DNA of 64,000 nucleotides, from NCBI GenBank assembly GCA_047030855.1, contig JBKYIJ010000008.1:1736001-1800000 (forward strand). Direction: 5' to 3'. This DNA comes from QVMM01 sp047030855 (GTDB lineage: Bacteria; Bacteroidota; Bacteroidia; Bacteroidales; Dysgonomonadaceae). The first letter of the stretch is position 1. The number at the start of each line of letters is the position of its first letter. Below are positions 18,663 to 28,508 of this stretch, in pieces. Below the pieces are notes generated by a model. The model was not told where the DNA came from. It saw only the letters and a program-made list of their open reading frames with translations, and did no database searches. The position numbers and the translations under genes are program-made.

Positions 18663-20419
18663 TTATTGTTTATATTTGAATCCCTCCTCTATACTATTTC
18701 CACGAGCTTCAATGTTATGATAATCTTGGAATATCCAGAAAACATTTTTATCATTTGGTAAAAGTCCCGATACACAAGGGACTTTGTCGAAAATATATCC
18801 CGCCGGGTGTCTCGATATATAAATAGTTACATTGTTATTTAATTTATAAGGTTCAAATACGGTAGAACTTTTCTGATAACCCGATTTTTCATCAAGGTTC
18901 AAAGGAGTAATTAATAATTGGGGAATTTCTTTTTTTATAATATTCCAATTAGAATGTAATGGCTTTAGTGTAAAATAACTAAAAAGAAACAATACTATAA
19001 TGGCGTTTATATTTCCTGCTCTTTGTGAAAAACATTTTTCCTTGTTTTTGGTTTTTGGGAATAATATTGCTACAGCCATGAATATTACAGCAAACATACC
19101 TCCTGCTACAAATCTTGAAATAGGAGAGGATATTAACCAATAAGCAAGAGTTATTACTAACGAAAAGAATACCCAATAGATTATAGATTCATATTGTTTT
19201 CTCTTGTTTTTTATGAAAAATGAAACACTAATTATAATTATAGAAAGTGCCGTAAGGAGATAAAAAAATACATGAAAATACTCGTTCATAAAAACTTTCC
19301 AGTGAGGAAACTTTGTGAAATTGTTTATTGTAGTAAGAATTATGCCATTTAAAGTATCCCAAGTAGCTCCTGTAATAAATTCTCTTTCCATAATAGCAAT
19401 TTCTGCAGGCACTTTCCATTCAAATGAAAATAAGTCAATTTCATATGCAGGATAAATTAGATATCCGGACATAATAATATTACGAATACACCAAAAAAGA
19501 TACTAATATGACTGTTGCAGAAAGTGCAAAAATCATGCATTTATATGATTTATTTTTATAAAGCTGATAAAAAAAAGTATATGTATATAAATAATGAAAA
19601 TGGTGCAAGAGATAATTTTAAAGTAACTAAATATGCTGAAAGAATAAGATATAGGAGATATTTGCTTTTTTGTTTTTGTGGGTATAATACAGTTTTGGCT
19701 ACTATATAAAATAAAATGAGATTAGGTAAAATGTCAGTTGTTATTGTATAATAAAAATGAGAAAACCATCCAATATAGGTAATGAGTAAAATGAACATTA
19801 CTGTTCTTTTTATTTCAAATCGAGAATAAGTCATCTCGCGAAATGCCCATAATAAGAGCAGAACAGCAAATAGTACATGCATAGTAAAAATAGCATCCTT
19901 GTTTACAAAACTGAATGTAAAAATAGCAGATATAAGTGAAAAATTAGAATTAAAACCTAACCTTTCCTCCAAATTAGCGACACCAGGTACTACAGGATAA
20001 GTCTCATTCCAAATAACACTTTGGATGTAGTAGAATAAAGAATCTATATAAGCATATCCCCAAACGCAGAAGGAGGTGATAATCAAAGTGAACATTATAA
20101 GTAGTATCCACTGTATTGTTGTGAAATCCTTGAAGAAAGTGATAACAGACTGATATATGCTATAAAAGTGTTGTTGGTTGAATATCCAATATAATATACT
20201 TAAAATGATATATGCCAACATAATGTAATGATTAGAAGGCAACCAGAGAGACGTGATTTCCAGAATAATTGTAACTAAAATCATTCCTAAGAGGAATAAT
20301 TCTAAAAGAGAATAGTGTTCATCCTGTTTGCAGAATTTATAATAAAGAGTTACAAAAATATCACCGAACGTTAGAAAGACAAACAAGATGATGATATAGG
20401 AAAAAAGTATAAGTAACAT
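18663..20419 (-). pseudogene. Polytopic membrane protein, two frameshifts
   Basis: The 5' frame (20419-19556) encodes about eight membrane helices (LLILFSYIIILFVFLTFGD, WILLIMFTLIITSFCVWGY and others). It ends early at a coding T8 run (19569-19576). Dropping one T continues as IYFFYQLYKNKSYKCMIFAL. A second break follows at a coding T6 run (19493-19498), where dropping one T gives LVSFWCIRNIIMSGYLIYP. That joins the 3' frame (to 18663), which has more helices and a soluble tail. Corrected length is 1755 bases, a multiple of three (584 residues). The topology resembles large Bacteroidota membrane proteins with a glycosyltransferase-C-like or sugar-polymer role, but I do not recognise the family. 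Its base composition is clearly more AT-rich than serB and argH beside it, which may mean a different origin. Confidence 0.72.
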
Positions 20420-20436
20420 ATTATTATAAATTTGGT

Positions 20437-21672
20437 TTAATTATCTCCTTCCAGCATCGAGTCTTTATAGCCGAGAAAATACAATATCCCGTCGAGCCCG
20501 ACAGTCGATAATGATTGTTTTGCGTTGGCTTTTACCTTCGGCTTCGCATGGAATGCAATTCCAAGCCCTGCCGTGGCAAGCATTGGCAGATCGTTTGCCC
20601 CGTCGCCGACAGCGACTGTTTGCCGGATATCTACTTTCTCCACTTGTGCAATTAATTTGAGAAGTTCGGCTTTGCGTCGCCCGTCAACTATGTCCCCGAC
20701 GTAGTTTCCTGTCAGTTTTCCGTCAACTATTTCAAGCTCGTTTGCATAGACATAGTCAAATCCGTATTTTTCTTGCAGATAATTACCGAAGTATGTGAAA
20801 CCTCCCGATAGGATACCTATTTTGTAACCTCCTTTTTTCAGGATGCGGACAAGTCTTACCATGCCTTCCGTAATGGGCAGATTCTCTGCAATTTCTTTCA
20901 TTACCGATTCGTCCAATCCTTTAAGCAGACTTACTCTGCGTTTGAAACTCTCGGAGAAATCAATTTCGCCACGCATTGCGGATTCTGTTATTGCCCTGAC
21001 TTCTTCGCCTACTCCGTTCCTTTCGGCAAGTTCATCGATGACTTCCGTTTGAATGAGCGTAGAGTCCATATCGAAGCATATCAAACGACGCATTCTGCGA
21101 TACATGCTCTCTTCCTGAAAAGCTATATCAATAGAATGCTCGGCAGACAATTCCATAAATTTTTTCTGCAATTCCTCGGGGCAGTCTATATATCCTCTTA
21201 TCGAAAGTTCGATGCATGATCGTTGCGGGCGGGATTTTATATCGATCGGCACGCGTCCCGTAAGACGGGTGATAGCTTCTATATTGAGTTTATAGTGGTG
21301 TATGGCATTTGTGACGATGGCAATTTGTTTGGCATTAAGTTCCCGTCCGAGAATTGTAATAATGTAACGGTTTTTGCCTTGCAGATTTACCCAATTGGTG
21401 TATTCGGTTTTGCTTAAAGGTGAGAATCTGATTGTTACGCCTAATTCTGTTGCCTTAAACAACAGGTTTTTAAGAATATCTCCCGAATCTTTTGTTTTGG
21501 CTTCGAAGAGGATGGCAAGCGAAAGAGAGTGGTGTATGTTTGCTTGTCCTATGTCCAGTATGTTGGCGTCGTATTTTGCTAAAATAGATGTTAATGCTGC
21601 GGTTACTCCGGGTTTGTCTTCTCCTGAGAGGTTTACTAAAATAATCTCGGTTTCGGGTTCAGTATTATCCAT
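20437..21672 (-). CDS. serB: Phosphoserine phosphatase with ACT domains
   Basis: The last step of serine synthesis. An N-terminal pair of ACT-like domains (IILVNLSGEDKPGVTAALTS and YIITILGREL) is followed by a HAD phosphatase. The HAD domain has motif I FDMDSTLIQTEVIDELA near residue 200, motif II GILSGGF and motif IV VGDGANDLPML. This ACT-plus-HAD layout of ~411 residues is the standard Bacteroidota SerB. The frame can be opened at a TTG at 21684 inside argH, but the ATG at 21672 is the more likely start. It directly follows argH on the same strand. Confidence 0.94.
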   Translation of the reverse strand: MDNTEPETEIILVNLSGEDKPGVTAALTSILAKYDANILDIGQANIHHSLSLAILFEAKTKDSGDILKNLLFKATELGVTIRFSPLSKTEYTNWVNLQGKNRYIITILGRELNAKQIAIVTNAIHHYKLNIEAITRLTGRVPIDIKSRPQRSCIELSIRGYIDCPEELQKKFMELSAEHSIDIAFQEESMYRRMRRLICFDMDSTLIQTEVIDELAERNGVGEEVRAITESAMRGEIDFSESFKRRVSLLKGLDESVMKEIAENLPITEGMVRLVRILKKGGYKIGILSGGFTYFGNYLQEKYGFDYVYANELEIVDGKLTGNYVGDIVDGRRKAELLKLIAQVEKVDIRQTVAVGDGANDLPMLATAGLGIAFHAKPKVKANAKQSLSTVGLDGILYFLGYKDSMLEGDN

Positions 21673-21676
21673 TTTC

Positions 21677-23020
21677 TTATTCAAATTCTTTATTTAATAG
21701 TTTTTCTTCCGCATTCTTTGCTTTAGAAAAATCAAATTGATCTATTATTTTTTGTTTTAGTATCTCTATTTGGTCGTTACAAAGATTCCCGATGCTTCCT
21801 TCGTGCGTATGGCTGATAGTTTTATCAGGCGAGAAATTTCCTTTTTCAATCTCAATACCGACTTTTTTATATGCATCGCGGAAAGGCATGCCTTGCAACA
21901 CAAGCTTATTAACTTCCTCTACACTAAAGATAGAGAGATATTTACTATCGTTCAGAATGTCTTTATTGACTTCGATCTTTTCCATCATTCTGCTTGTCAT
22001 TGTGATGCAATCGTTCAATTCTTGGAAAGAAGGAATAAAAATTTCTTTGGTTATTTGCAGATCGCGAAAATATCCTGAAGGAAGGTTGTTTATGATTATT
22101 GTAATATCATTTGGCAGTGCCTGCAATTTATTACACTTAGCTCGAGTCAGTTCAAATACGTCAGGATTTTTTTTATGAGGCATAATGCTCGATCCTGTTG
22201 TATAATCGTCGGGCAATTTTATGAATCCGAAGTTTTGACTGTTAAACAGGCAGGCATCGAAAGCTAATTTTGATAAGGTTGCAGCAATTCCTGCAATGGC
22301 ATATGAAACAGTGCGTTCCATTTTGCCACGCCCCATTTGTGCATAAACTACATTATAGTTCATCGAATCGAAGCCCAATAAGTCTGTCGTCATCTGCCTA
22401 TTGAGCGGGAAAGATGATCCATATCCAGCTGCGGAGCCTAAAGGGTTTCGGTTACTTATTTTATAAGCTGCAAGAAGCAGTTGTAAATCGTCAACCAAAC
22501 TTTCGGCATAAGCACCGAACCATAACCCGAAAGAAGAAGGCATCGCTATTTGCAAATGCGTGTATCCGGGCATTAAAACGTCTTTGTATTTATTGCTTTG
22601 AGAAAGAAGCGTATCAATAAGATGAGAGACCGATCTGGTAATAATATGTATGTTATCTCGTGCAAACAGTTTCAGATCGAGTAACACCTGATCGTTGCGG
22701 GATCTTCCGCTATGGATCTTTTTTCCGACGTCACCCAGCTTTTTGGTTAAGAGCAATTCTACTTGCGAATGAACATCTTCTGTACCTTCTTCAATAATAA
22801 AATTCCCGTCTTTTGCGGATTTGTATAAAATACGAAGTTCTTTCAGAAGGGAAATTAATTCTTGTTTTGTCAATAATCCGACAGATTCCAACATAATGGT
22901 ATGGGCGATTGAGCCCATTATGTCATATTTAGCTAAAAAGACATCAAGCTCTTTATCTTTCCCGACGGTGAAGTTTTCAATATCTTTATTTACCTGCGTA
23001 TTCTTTTCCCAAAGTTTCAT
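21677..23020 (-). CDS. argH: Argininosuccinate lyase
   Basis: Cleaves argininosuccinate to arginine and fumarate. The 447-residue chain shows the fumarase/aspartase superfamily regions TEDVHSQVELLLTKKLG, HSGRSRNDQVLLDLKLF, PGYTHLQIAMPSSFG and the signature GSSIMPHKKNPDVFELTRAK. The coding strand contains an intact A8 run near 22165-22175 without frame loss, useful for judging the frameshifts elsewhere in the window. The rest of the arginine pathway is not in the window. It lies 2 bases after the SRPBCC gene and just before serB, in a minus-strand operon starting at pyrE. Confidence 0.95.
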   Translation of the reverse strand: MKLWEKNTQVNKDIENFTVGKDKELDVFLAKYDIMGSIAHTIMLESVGLLTKQELISLLKELRILYKSAKDGNFIIEEGTEDVHSQVELLLTKKLGDVGKKIHSGRSRNDQVLLDLKLFARDNIHIITRSVSHLIDTLLSQSNKYKDVLMPGYTHLQIAMPSSFGLWFGAYAESLVDDLQLLLAAYKISNRNPLGSAAGYGSSFPLNRQMTTDLLGFDSMNYNVVYAQMGRGKMERTVSYAIAGIAATLSKLAFDACLFNSQNFGFIKLPDDYTTGSSIMPHKKNPDVFELTRAKCNKLQALPNDITIIINNLPSGYFRDLQITKEIFIPSFQELNDCITMTSRMMEKIEVNKDILNDSKYLSIFSVEEVNKLVLQGMPFRDAYKKVGIEIEKGNFSPDKTISHTHEGSIGNLCNDQIEILKQKIIDQFDFSKAKNAEEKLLNKEFE

Positions 23021-23022
23021 TC

Positions 23023-23442
23023 TTATACTTTATCGTAAGGTATAGCCGCTATCATTTCAGATATTTTATCAACAGCTTGTTGCAATGGTTTTGATACCAT
23101 TGGCTTAAGGAAAGGGTTTAAATCTGTTCTAACAGTTATTTTCATTTTTGTGTGATGTTCATCAGTATTTTTCAACTGTATCCACAAATTAACGGGGAAA
23201 GGTGTCTGCTGGGCTTCCAATTTTACGAGTGAATTGGGTTGCCTTTCAACAACGATGAATTTGACCTTACCTATCGGGCTGACCGATAAAGTACATGAAT
23301 CGGTATCACAGGTAAAATCCTGTATTTTGTCCTGAGGTATTCTGTCTTTTATCTTTTCCAGATTACTAAGATCGGACAAAACGGCATATACGTTATTGTC
23401 GGGATATTCAATCGTTTTTATTTCACTAACAAATTCAGTCAT
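23023..23442 (-). CDS. SRPBCC (START-like) family protein
   Basis: The protein has 139 residues without signal peptide or membrane segment. It has the START/SRPBCC pattern: an N-terminal strand (VSEIKTIEYPDNNVYAVLSD), a helix, a sheet and a long C-terminal amphipathic helix (LKPMVSKPLQQAVDKISEMI). These folds bind hydrophobic ligands. No specific function can be given. It sits between pyrE and argH with gaps of 19 and 2 bases. Bacteroidales genomes commonly keep this gene after pyrE, so it may be a housekeeping protein. Confidence 0.75.
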   Translation of the reverse strand: MTEFVSEIKTIEYPDNNVYAVLSDLSNLEKIKDRIPQDKIQDFTCDTDSCTLSVSPIGKVKFIVVERQPNSLVKLEAQQTPFPVNLWIQLKNTDEHHTKMKITVRTDLNPFLKPMVSKPLQQAVDKISEMIAAIPYDKV

Positions 23443-23461
23443 CGGCTATCTTTTTCGGTAA

Positions 23462-24091
23462 TTACTTCCAGTCTTCGGGAGATTTCCTCCATTCTTGCAA
23501 TGTTTCCAGTTCAGACTCGTCAATGTAGTCGATTCTTAAAGCTTCTTGCAATACGGCATCGTAGTCTGTCAGTGTTTTCAGGCTTATGTTTGCTTTCTTG
23601 AACTTTTCTTCTGCTATGGGGAATCCGTATGTGAAGACCGCAACCATTCCGATAGCCTCCGATCCGTCGTTTCTGATGGCATCCACTGCCTTCAGGCTGC
23701 TGCTTCCCGTTGAAACCAGATCTTCCACTACTACTACTTTGCTCCGGGGTTTCAGATCACCTTCAATCATGTTTTCCAGTCCGTGATCTTTTGGCGTGGA
23801 TCTTACATATACAAACGGCAGTCCCAATGCATCGGCAATTAGCGCTCCCGGGGCTATTGCTCCTGTTGCTACGCCTGCAATGGCGTCGACTTCTTCAAAA
23901 TTTTCGAGAATAAGCCTTCCTAATTCCAATTTCACAAAATTCCGAACTGAAGGATACGATAGTATCTTCCGATTATCGCAATAGATAGGTGATTTCCAAC
24001 CGGATGCCCAAATGAAAGGATTGGATGGTTGAAGCTTTATTGCTTTGATTCTAAGCAATTTGTCAGCTGTTAATTTGTTAAGAGAGTTCAT
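23462..24091 (-). CDS. pyrE: Orotate phosphoribosyltransferase
   Basis: Makes OMP from orotate and PRPP. The PRPP loop is VVVVEDLVSTGSSSLKAVDA near residue 125, and the catalytic loop region VYVRSTPKDHGLENMIEG precedes it. The 209-residue length from MNSLNKLTADKLL is normal. The frame stays open to 24121, but a TATATTTG promoter element at 24119-24126 lies there, so the ATG at 24091 is the start. It is the first gene of the pyrE-SRPBCC-argH-serB unit. Confidence 0.95.
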   Translation of the reverse strand: MNSLNKLTADKLLRIKAIKLQPSNPFIWASGWKSPIYCDNRKILSYPSVRNFVKLELGRLILENFEEVDAIAGVATGAIAPGALIADALGLPFVYVRSTPKDHGLENMIEGDLKPRSKVVVVEDLVSTGSSSLKAVDAIRNDGSEAIGMVAVFTYGFPIAEEKFKKANISLKTLTDYDAVLQEALRIDYIDESELETLQEWRKSPEDWK

Positions 24092-24118
24092 GGATTTTGA
24101 TAACTTTAGAATTAGCTG

Positions 24119-24126
24119 CAAATATA
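24119..24126 (-). promoter_or_regulatory. -7 promoter element for the pyrE operon
   Basis: The minus strand reads TATATTTG followed by CAG, 28 bases upstream of the pyrE ATG. It excludes the longer start codon. Confidence 0.65.
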
Positions 24127-24248
24127 AGCATATTATGGAAAATAGGGAAATATAATGACGAAAGGATTTTATATTTTATCGGATGTATTTTTTTTCTGCT
24201 ATTTTGTTAATATAAACATAATTATATGTTTGTCGCTAAATATATTAC

Positions 24249-24256
24249 TATATTTG
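24249..24256 (+). promoter_or_regulatory. -7 promoter element for the FAH-porU-porV unit
   Basis: TATATTTG followed by CAG lies 43 bases before the FAH-family ATG. A TTTG occurs at 24229-24232, but the 16-base spacer is shorter than the usual 19-21. Confidence 0.6.
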
Positions 24257-24298
24257 CAGCTTGATTAAATTATTTTTCCAGATAATTTGGTATATGGC

Positions 24299-24922
24299 AT
24301 GAAAATTATATGTGTAGGACATAATTATGAACTGCATAATAAAGAAATGAATACTCCGTTATTTAATAAAAGTGCTGATCCTGTTTTATTTTTAAAACCC
24401 GATTCGGCTCTTTTAAAAGATGGAAAGCCGTTTTTTATACCTGATTTTTCTGAAGAAATACACTATGAAGTTGAATTGGTAATAAGAATAAACCGATTGG
24501 GTAAGAACATTGCAGAGCGTTTCGCAAACAGATATTATTCCGAAGTAACTGTCGGCATTGATTTTACGGCACGAGATTTGCAAAAGAAACAAAAAGATCA
24601 GGGGTTGCCTTGGGAAATATCTAAAGCGTTTGACGGTTCGGCAGTGATTGGTGATTTTGTGAATAAAGATTCATTCGAAGAGCAGATAAATTCATTGAAT
24701 TTTTCCCTTTTAAAAAATGGTGTTTGTGTGCAAAAAGCAAATACTTCTGAAATGATAAATTCGGTTGATAAAATAATATCTTACGCAAGTCGTTTTTTTA
24801 CATTGAAAATCGGCGATTTGATTTTTACGGGAACTCCTGCAGGTGTAGGAAGAATTGAAATAGGCAATCATCTGGAAGGGTTTCTTGAACAGAAAAAACT
24901 TTTGGATTTTTGTATTTGTTGA
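24299..24922 (+). CDS. Fumarylacetoacetate hydrolase (FAH) family protein
   Basis: A compact 207-residue FAH domain. MKIICVGHNYELHNKEMN is the usual N-terminus, then SADPVLFLKPDSALL, IHYEVELVIRINRLGKNI (the metal-binding glutamate pair), VGIDFTARDLQKKQKDQGLPW and LIFTGTPAGVGRI. Members hydrolyse or decarboxylate beta-diketo acids (acylpyruvases, oxaloacetate decarboxylases); the substrate cannot be assigned. The frame opens four codons earlier, but the ATG at 24299 matches the family start. It lies 37 bases upstream of porU on the same strand and probably shares its transcript. Confidence 0.9.
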   Translation: MKIICVGHNYELHNKEMNTPLFNKSADPVLFLKPDSALLKDGKPFFIPDFSEEIHYEVELVIRINRLGKNIAERFANRYYSEVTVGIDFTARDLQKKQKDQGLPWEISKAFDGSAVIGDFVNKDSFEEQINSLNFSLLKNGVCVQKANTSEMINSVDKIISYASRFFTLKIGDLIFTGTPAGVGRIEIGNHLEGFLEQKKLLDFCIC

Positions 24923-24959
24923 TTTAGTTATAACATTTAACATTATATCATATTAAATT

Positions 24960-27900
24960 ATGAATAAAAATAGAACCTCTTTAAACAAGTTTTTAATTTC
25001 GTTTATAACATTCTTATTCTTTGTCTTTAATGTATATTCCGAAGCTCCTAATGCCGGACGATATACAAAAAAATCAGTTCTGTCGGAAGGAAACTGGTTT
25101 AAGATAAAGGTAGGAGAGACAGGCGTTTATAAATTGACATACGAAAAGTTGAGATCAATGGGAATCTCTGATCCTAAAAATGTTCAGGTTTACGGATATG
25201 GCGGATGGATTCTCGATCAGGATTTTACAAAACCTTATACGGACGATCTTCCTCAGGTTGCAGTCTGGATGAGCAAACCCAGAGAACAGTTTGGTCCCGG
25301 CGATTACATTCTCTTTTATGGCAAAGGGAATATAAAATGGACTTATAATAACGCAAACGAATTTGAGCAAACACAGAATCCGTATTCATCCGATTCGTAT
25401 TATTTTGTAACAGAATCGAACGAAGGTCCGTTGCTCATGGAAGAAGTTCCGGGTGGAAATTTGGGAAGTACAGTGGTTACAACCTTTGCAGATTATTATT
25501 TGCATGAGCAGGAACTTGTCAATATTTCTGAAACAGGACGAGAATTTTTTGGCGAAAATTTCAGGTATACCAAAACGCGCGATTTTAATGTACCGCTTCC
25601 CGGTTTGGTTATAGATCCTGTCGATTTGCCTTATGTCAGGTTTAATTTTATTGCACTTTCGAAAAAGAGACCAAAAGTGGAATTGTCAGTGAATAAGAGT
25701 AAAATCATCGAAGCCGAGATTCCTGCCGGCGGTAGTTCTTCGTATGTTAAAGCAATGGAAACCAACTCTTTTACAACGACAAATAGGTTGGGAGAAAACA
25801 ATATAATTAACATCACATATGCAGGCGGTGACAGTGAAGACAAAAATGTCCATCTTAATTTTTTCAGAATAAATTATAAAAGAGCCTTAAAACCCTATGG
25901 AGCAGTAACTCTATTTCGGAGCAAGGTTAGAAATTCCAATCTTGGGTTTAAAATATCAGGTGCTTCGGACAAACTCTTGGTTTTCGATGTTACGAACGGT
26001 GAAAATCCAAAACGAATTAAAGCTAATTTGACCGGTTCTGAGCTATCTTTCGCTGCATCCAATATTTCTATAAAGGAATATGCTATGGTTGATTTCTCTA
26101 AAAATATACCAGAACCTGCATTTGTCGGTAAAGTTGCCAATCAAAATCTTCACGGCTTGGAGTCGAAAGAAATGATCATTATTGTACGCCCCTATTTAAA
26201 GAAATACGCTGAAGAATTGGCTCAAATACACAAAGACGATTCCGGTTTGGAAACGATTGTGGTTACGGCTGAAGATATATATAACGAGTTTTCGTCAGGA
26301 AAACCCGATGCTACGGCATATCGTCGTTTTGTGAAAATGTTTTATGACAGAGCATTAATTCAGAAACAAGCTCCTCAATACCTTCTTTTGTTTGGGGACG
26401 GATGCTATGACAATCGGTTCATATACCAAGATAAATGGAGTTCTGCTACTAAACAATCTATGTTATTGACATATCAGACTTCACAGTCAATAAACGAATC
26501 AGATTCATATGTAACAGATGATTATTTTGGTTTCTTAGATGATGCTAAAGGTATGACGGAAAGCAGTATGCTTTATGATGTATTAGATATTGCTATCGGT
26601 CGTTTACCTGTTAAGTCAGAGAACGAGGCGAAAACCGTGATTCAAAAAATAAGATATTACTTGGAAGACACAGAAAAAGGAATATGGAAAAATAATATTG
26701 CTTTTGTTGCGGATGATTTGGTAAGCTCCAGCGAGTCGGATAAATTTTCAGGAGCTGACAGTGAGAAAAGTCATATTCGCTATTCAGATAACTATGCAAG
26801 GACTATTAATCAAAAATATCCGGATATTATTGTAACAAAAATATATGAAGATGCCTTTCGCCGTGTTATTACAGCTAACGGTGGCAAATATCCCGACGCA
26901 AAGAAATTATTGTTTGATAATCTAAATTCGGGTTTATTGTTCTTGAACTATGTAGGTCATGGATCAACCCGTAACTGGGCTCATGAAGACATACTTACTT
27001 TAAATGAAATTGAAAAATTAAACAACAGGCATTATCCTGTTTTGATTACGGCAACCTGCGATTTTAGCCGTTTCGACGGGGATAATAATTCAGGAGGAGA
27101 AGCTTTCCTGTTAAATCCAAAAGGTGGAGCTATAGCTTTGTTCACAACAGTGAGAGTTGTGTATGGCGGATTTAATAATGATTTAAATACGGCATTACTG
27201 AACCATATATTTGAAAAAGTGGATGGAAAATCGCTTCGTTTAGGCGATATAATGCGTAATGCTAAGAACGAAAGAAATACTAAAGAGAATGGTTTGAAAT
27301 TCTTTTTATTGGGCGACCCTGCTCTCAGGGTGACAGCTCCGGATGACACATACAAGGTAAAACTTACGGAAGTGAACAGCAAGAGCCCTAATAGTTCTGA
27401 TATACAATTTAAGGCTTTATCTACTGCATCAATAAAAGGAGATATAGTAGGAACGGATGGTAATATATCTGCTGACTTTAACGGAAAATTAGAGGTGGAA
27501 ATATTTGATAGCCAACAAGACCTGACGTCAAGAGCAAACAAGAGAGACGGTACGTCTTGGGGTGATGAACTTAAACTGTCATATAAAGATTATACAAATA
27601 AATTATATAGCGGGACGGTAGAGGTTAAAAACGGAAGCTTTCAGATCAATTTTACCGTACCTAAAGATATTCTATATTCAGATAACTTTGGTAAAATGAG
27701 TTTTTACGCATATAGTGATTCGGATAACAGACAGGCACAAGGCTCTTTCCTTAATTATAAGGTAGGAGGCGTAGACGGAGGCGCTGTTGCAGAGAATAAT
27801 CCTCCTCAGATTTTAAAGATGTATTTCAATAAAGAAGATTTTGTGTCCGGAGATGAAGTGAACGCTACGCCGTTGTTTTATGCGAAAGTGTCGGATGATA

Positions 27901-28451
27901 CAGGCATAAATGTATCCAGTGGAATCGGACACGGAATGACCGTTACGATTGATGGCGTTACGACTTATGACATTACATCTTCATTTACAGGAAATGATCC
28001 AGAACTAAAATCCGGAGATGTGAAATATCTTATACCTCAATTAAGTGAAGGCAAGCATACTCTTCAATTTAAAGTGTGGGACGTGTGGAATAATTCAGCT
28101 TCTCAGGATATTGATTTCGAGGTGGTTGATAATTATAAACCGGTAGTTTATAAGTTTGATATCATCGGTAATCCTGCAGTGAATGAAACTCGCTTCAGAT
28201 TTACTTCAGATGTAACAGGTTCTAATGTTATGGTAAAATATGAAGTGTACTCTATTACAGGAGTATTGCATTGGAGCCATGAGGAATCAGGATCTGTCGA
28301 TATGATGAGTAATTATGAATACCTGTGGTATTTGCAGGGAAATTCAGGGAATAGACTGGAACCGGGTATATATATTTGCCGAATGACTGTAAGCGTTGAC
28401 GGCAATGCCAAAGCGTCAAAATCCGAAAAATTAGTAATATCGGGACAATAA
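24960..28451 (+). CDS. porU: Type IX secretion sortase/signal peptidase PorU
   Basis: The 1163-residue protein is a C25 gingipain-like cysteine protease. At the outer membrane it removes C-terminal sorting domains of type IX cargo and attaches the cargo to A-LPS. A signal peptide (NKFLISFITFLFFVFNVYSE) precedes the N-terminal beta domain. The catalytic histidine is at residue 667 in NYVGHGSTRNWAHED, and the catalytic cysteine at residue 700 in PVLITATCDFSRFD. The C-terminal region is Ig-like and ends in a sorting-domain-like segment (LEPGIYICRMTVSVDGN to EKLVISGQ). PorU keeps its own sorting domain in P. gingivalis. PorV follows 57 bases downstream, as in other Bacteroidota. Confidence 0.95.
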   Translation: MNKNRTSLNKFLISFITFLFFVFNVYSEAPNAGRYTKKSVLSEGNWFKIKVGETGVYKLTYEKLRSMGISDPKNVQVYGYGGWILDQDFTKPYTDDLPQVAVWMSKPREQFGPGDYILFYGKGNIKWTYNNANEFEQTQNPYSSDSYYFVTESNEGPLLMEEVPGGNLGSTVVTTFADYYLHEQELVNISETGREFFGENFRYTKTRDFNVPLPGLVIDPVDLPYVRFNFIALSKKRPKVELSVNKSKIIEAEIPAGGSSSYVKAMETNSFTTTNRLGENNIINITYAGGDSEDKNVHLNFFRINYKRALKPYGAVTLFRSKVRNSNLGFKISGASDKLLVFDVTNGENPKRIKANLTGSELSFAASNISIKEYAMVDFSKNIPEPAFVGKVANQNLHGLESKEMIIIVRPYLKKYAEELAQIHKDDSGLETIVVTAEDIYNEFSSGKPDATAYRRFVKMFYDRALIQKQAPQYLLLFGDGCYDNRFIYQDKWSSATKQSMLLTYQTSQSINESDSYVTDDYFGFLDDAKGMTESSMLYDVLDIAIGRLPVKSENEAKTVIQKIRYYLEDTEKGIWKNNIAFVADDLVSSSESDKFSGADSEKSHIRYSDNYARTINQKYPDIIVTKIYEDAFRRVITANGGKYPDAKKLLFDNLNSGLLFLNYVGHGSTRNWAHEDILTLNEIEKLNNRHYPVLITATCDFSRFDGDNNSGGEAFLLNPKGGAIALFTTVRVVYGGFNNDLNTALLNHIFEKVDGKSLRLGDIMRNAKNERNTKENGLKFFLLGDPALRVTAPDDTYKVKLTEVNSKSPNSSDIQFKALSTASIKGDIVGTDGNISADFNGKLEVEIFDSQQDLTSRANKRDGTSWGDELKLSYKDYTNKLYSGTVEVKNGSFQINFTVPKDILYSDNFGKMSFYAYSDSDNRQAQGSFLNYKVGGVDGGAVAENNPPQILKMYFNKEDFVSGDEVNATPLFYAKVSDDTGINVSSGIGHGMTVTIDGVTTYDITSSFTGNDPELKSGDVKYLIPQLSEGKHTLQFKVWDVWNNSASQDIDFEVVDNYKPVVYKFDIIGNPAVNETRFRFTSDVTGSNVMVKYEVYSITGVLHWSHEESGSVDMMSNYEYLWYLQGNSGNRLEPGIYICRMTVSVDGNAKASKSEKLVISGQ

Positions 28452-28508
28452 ATAAGCAATTAAAGAGTTTATTATTGCATAATAACAACATTAATTTGTA
28501 TCTGTATA

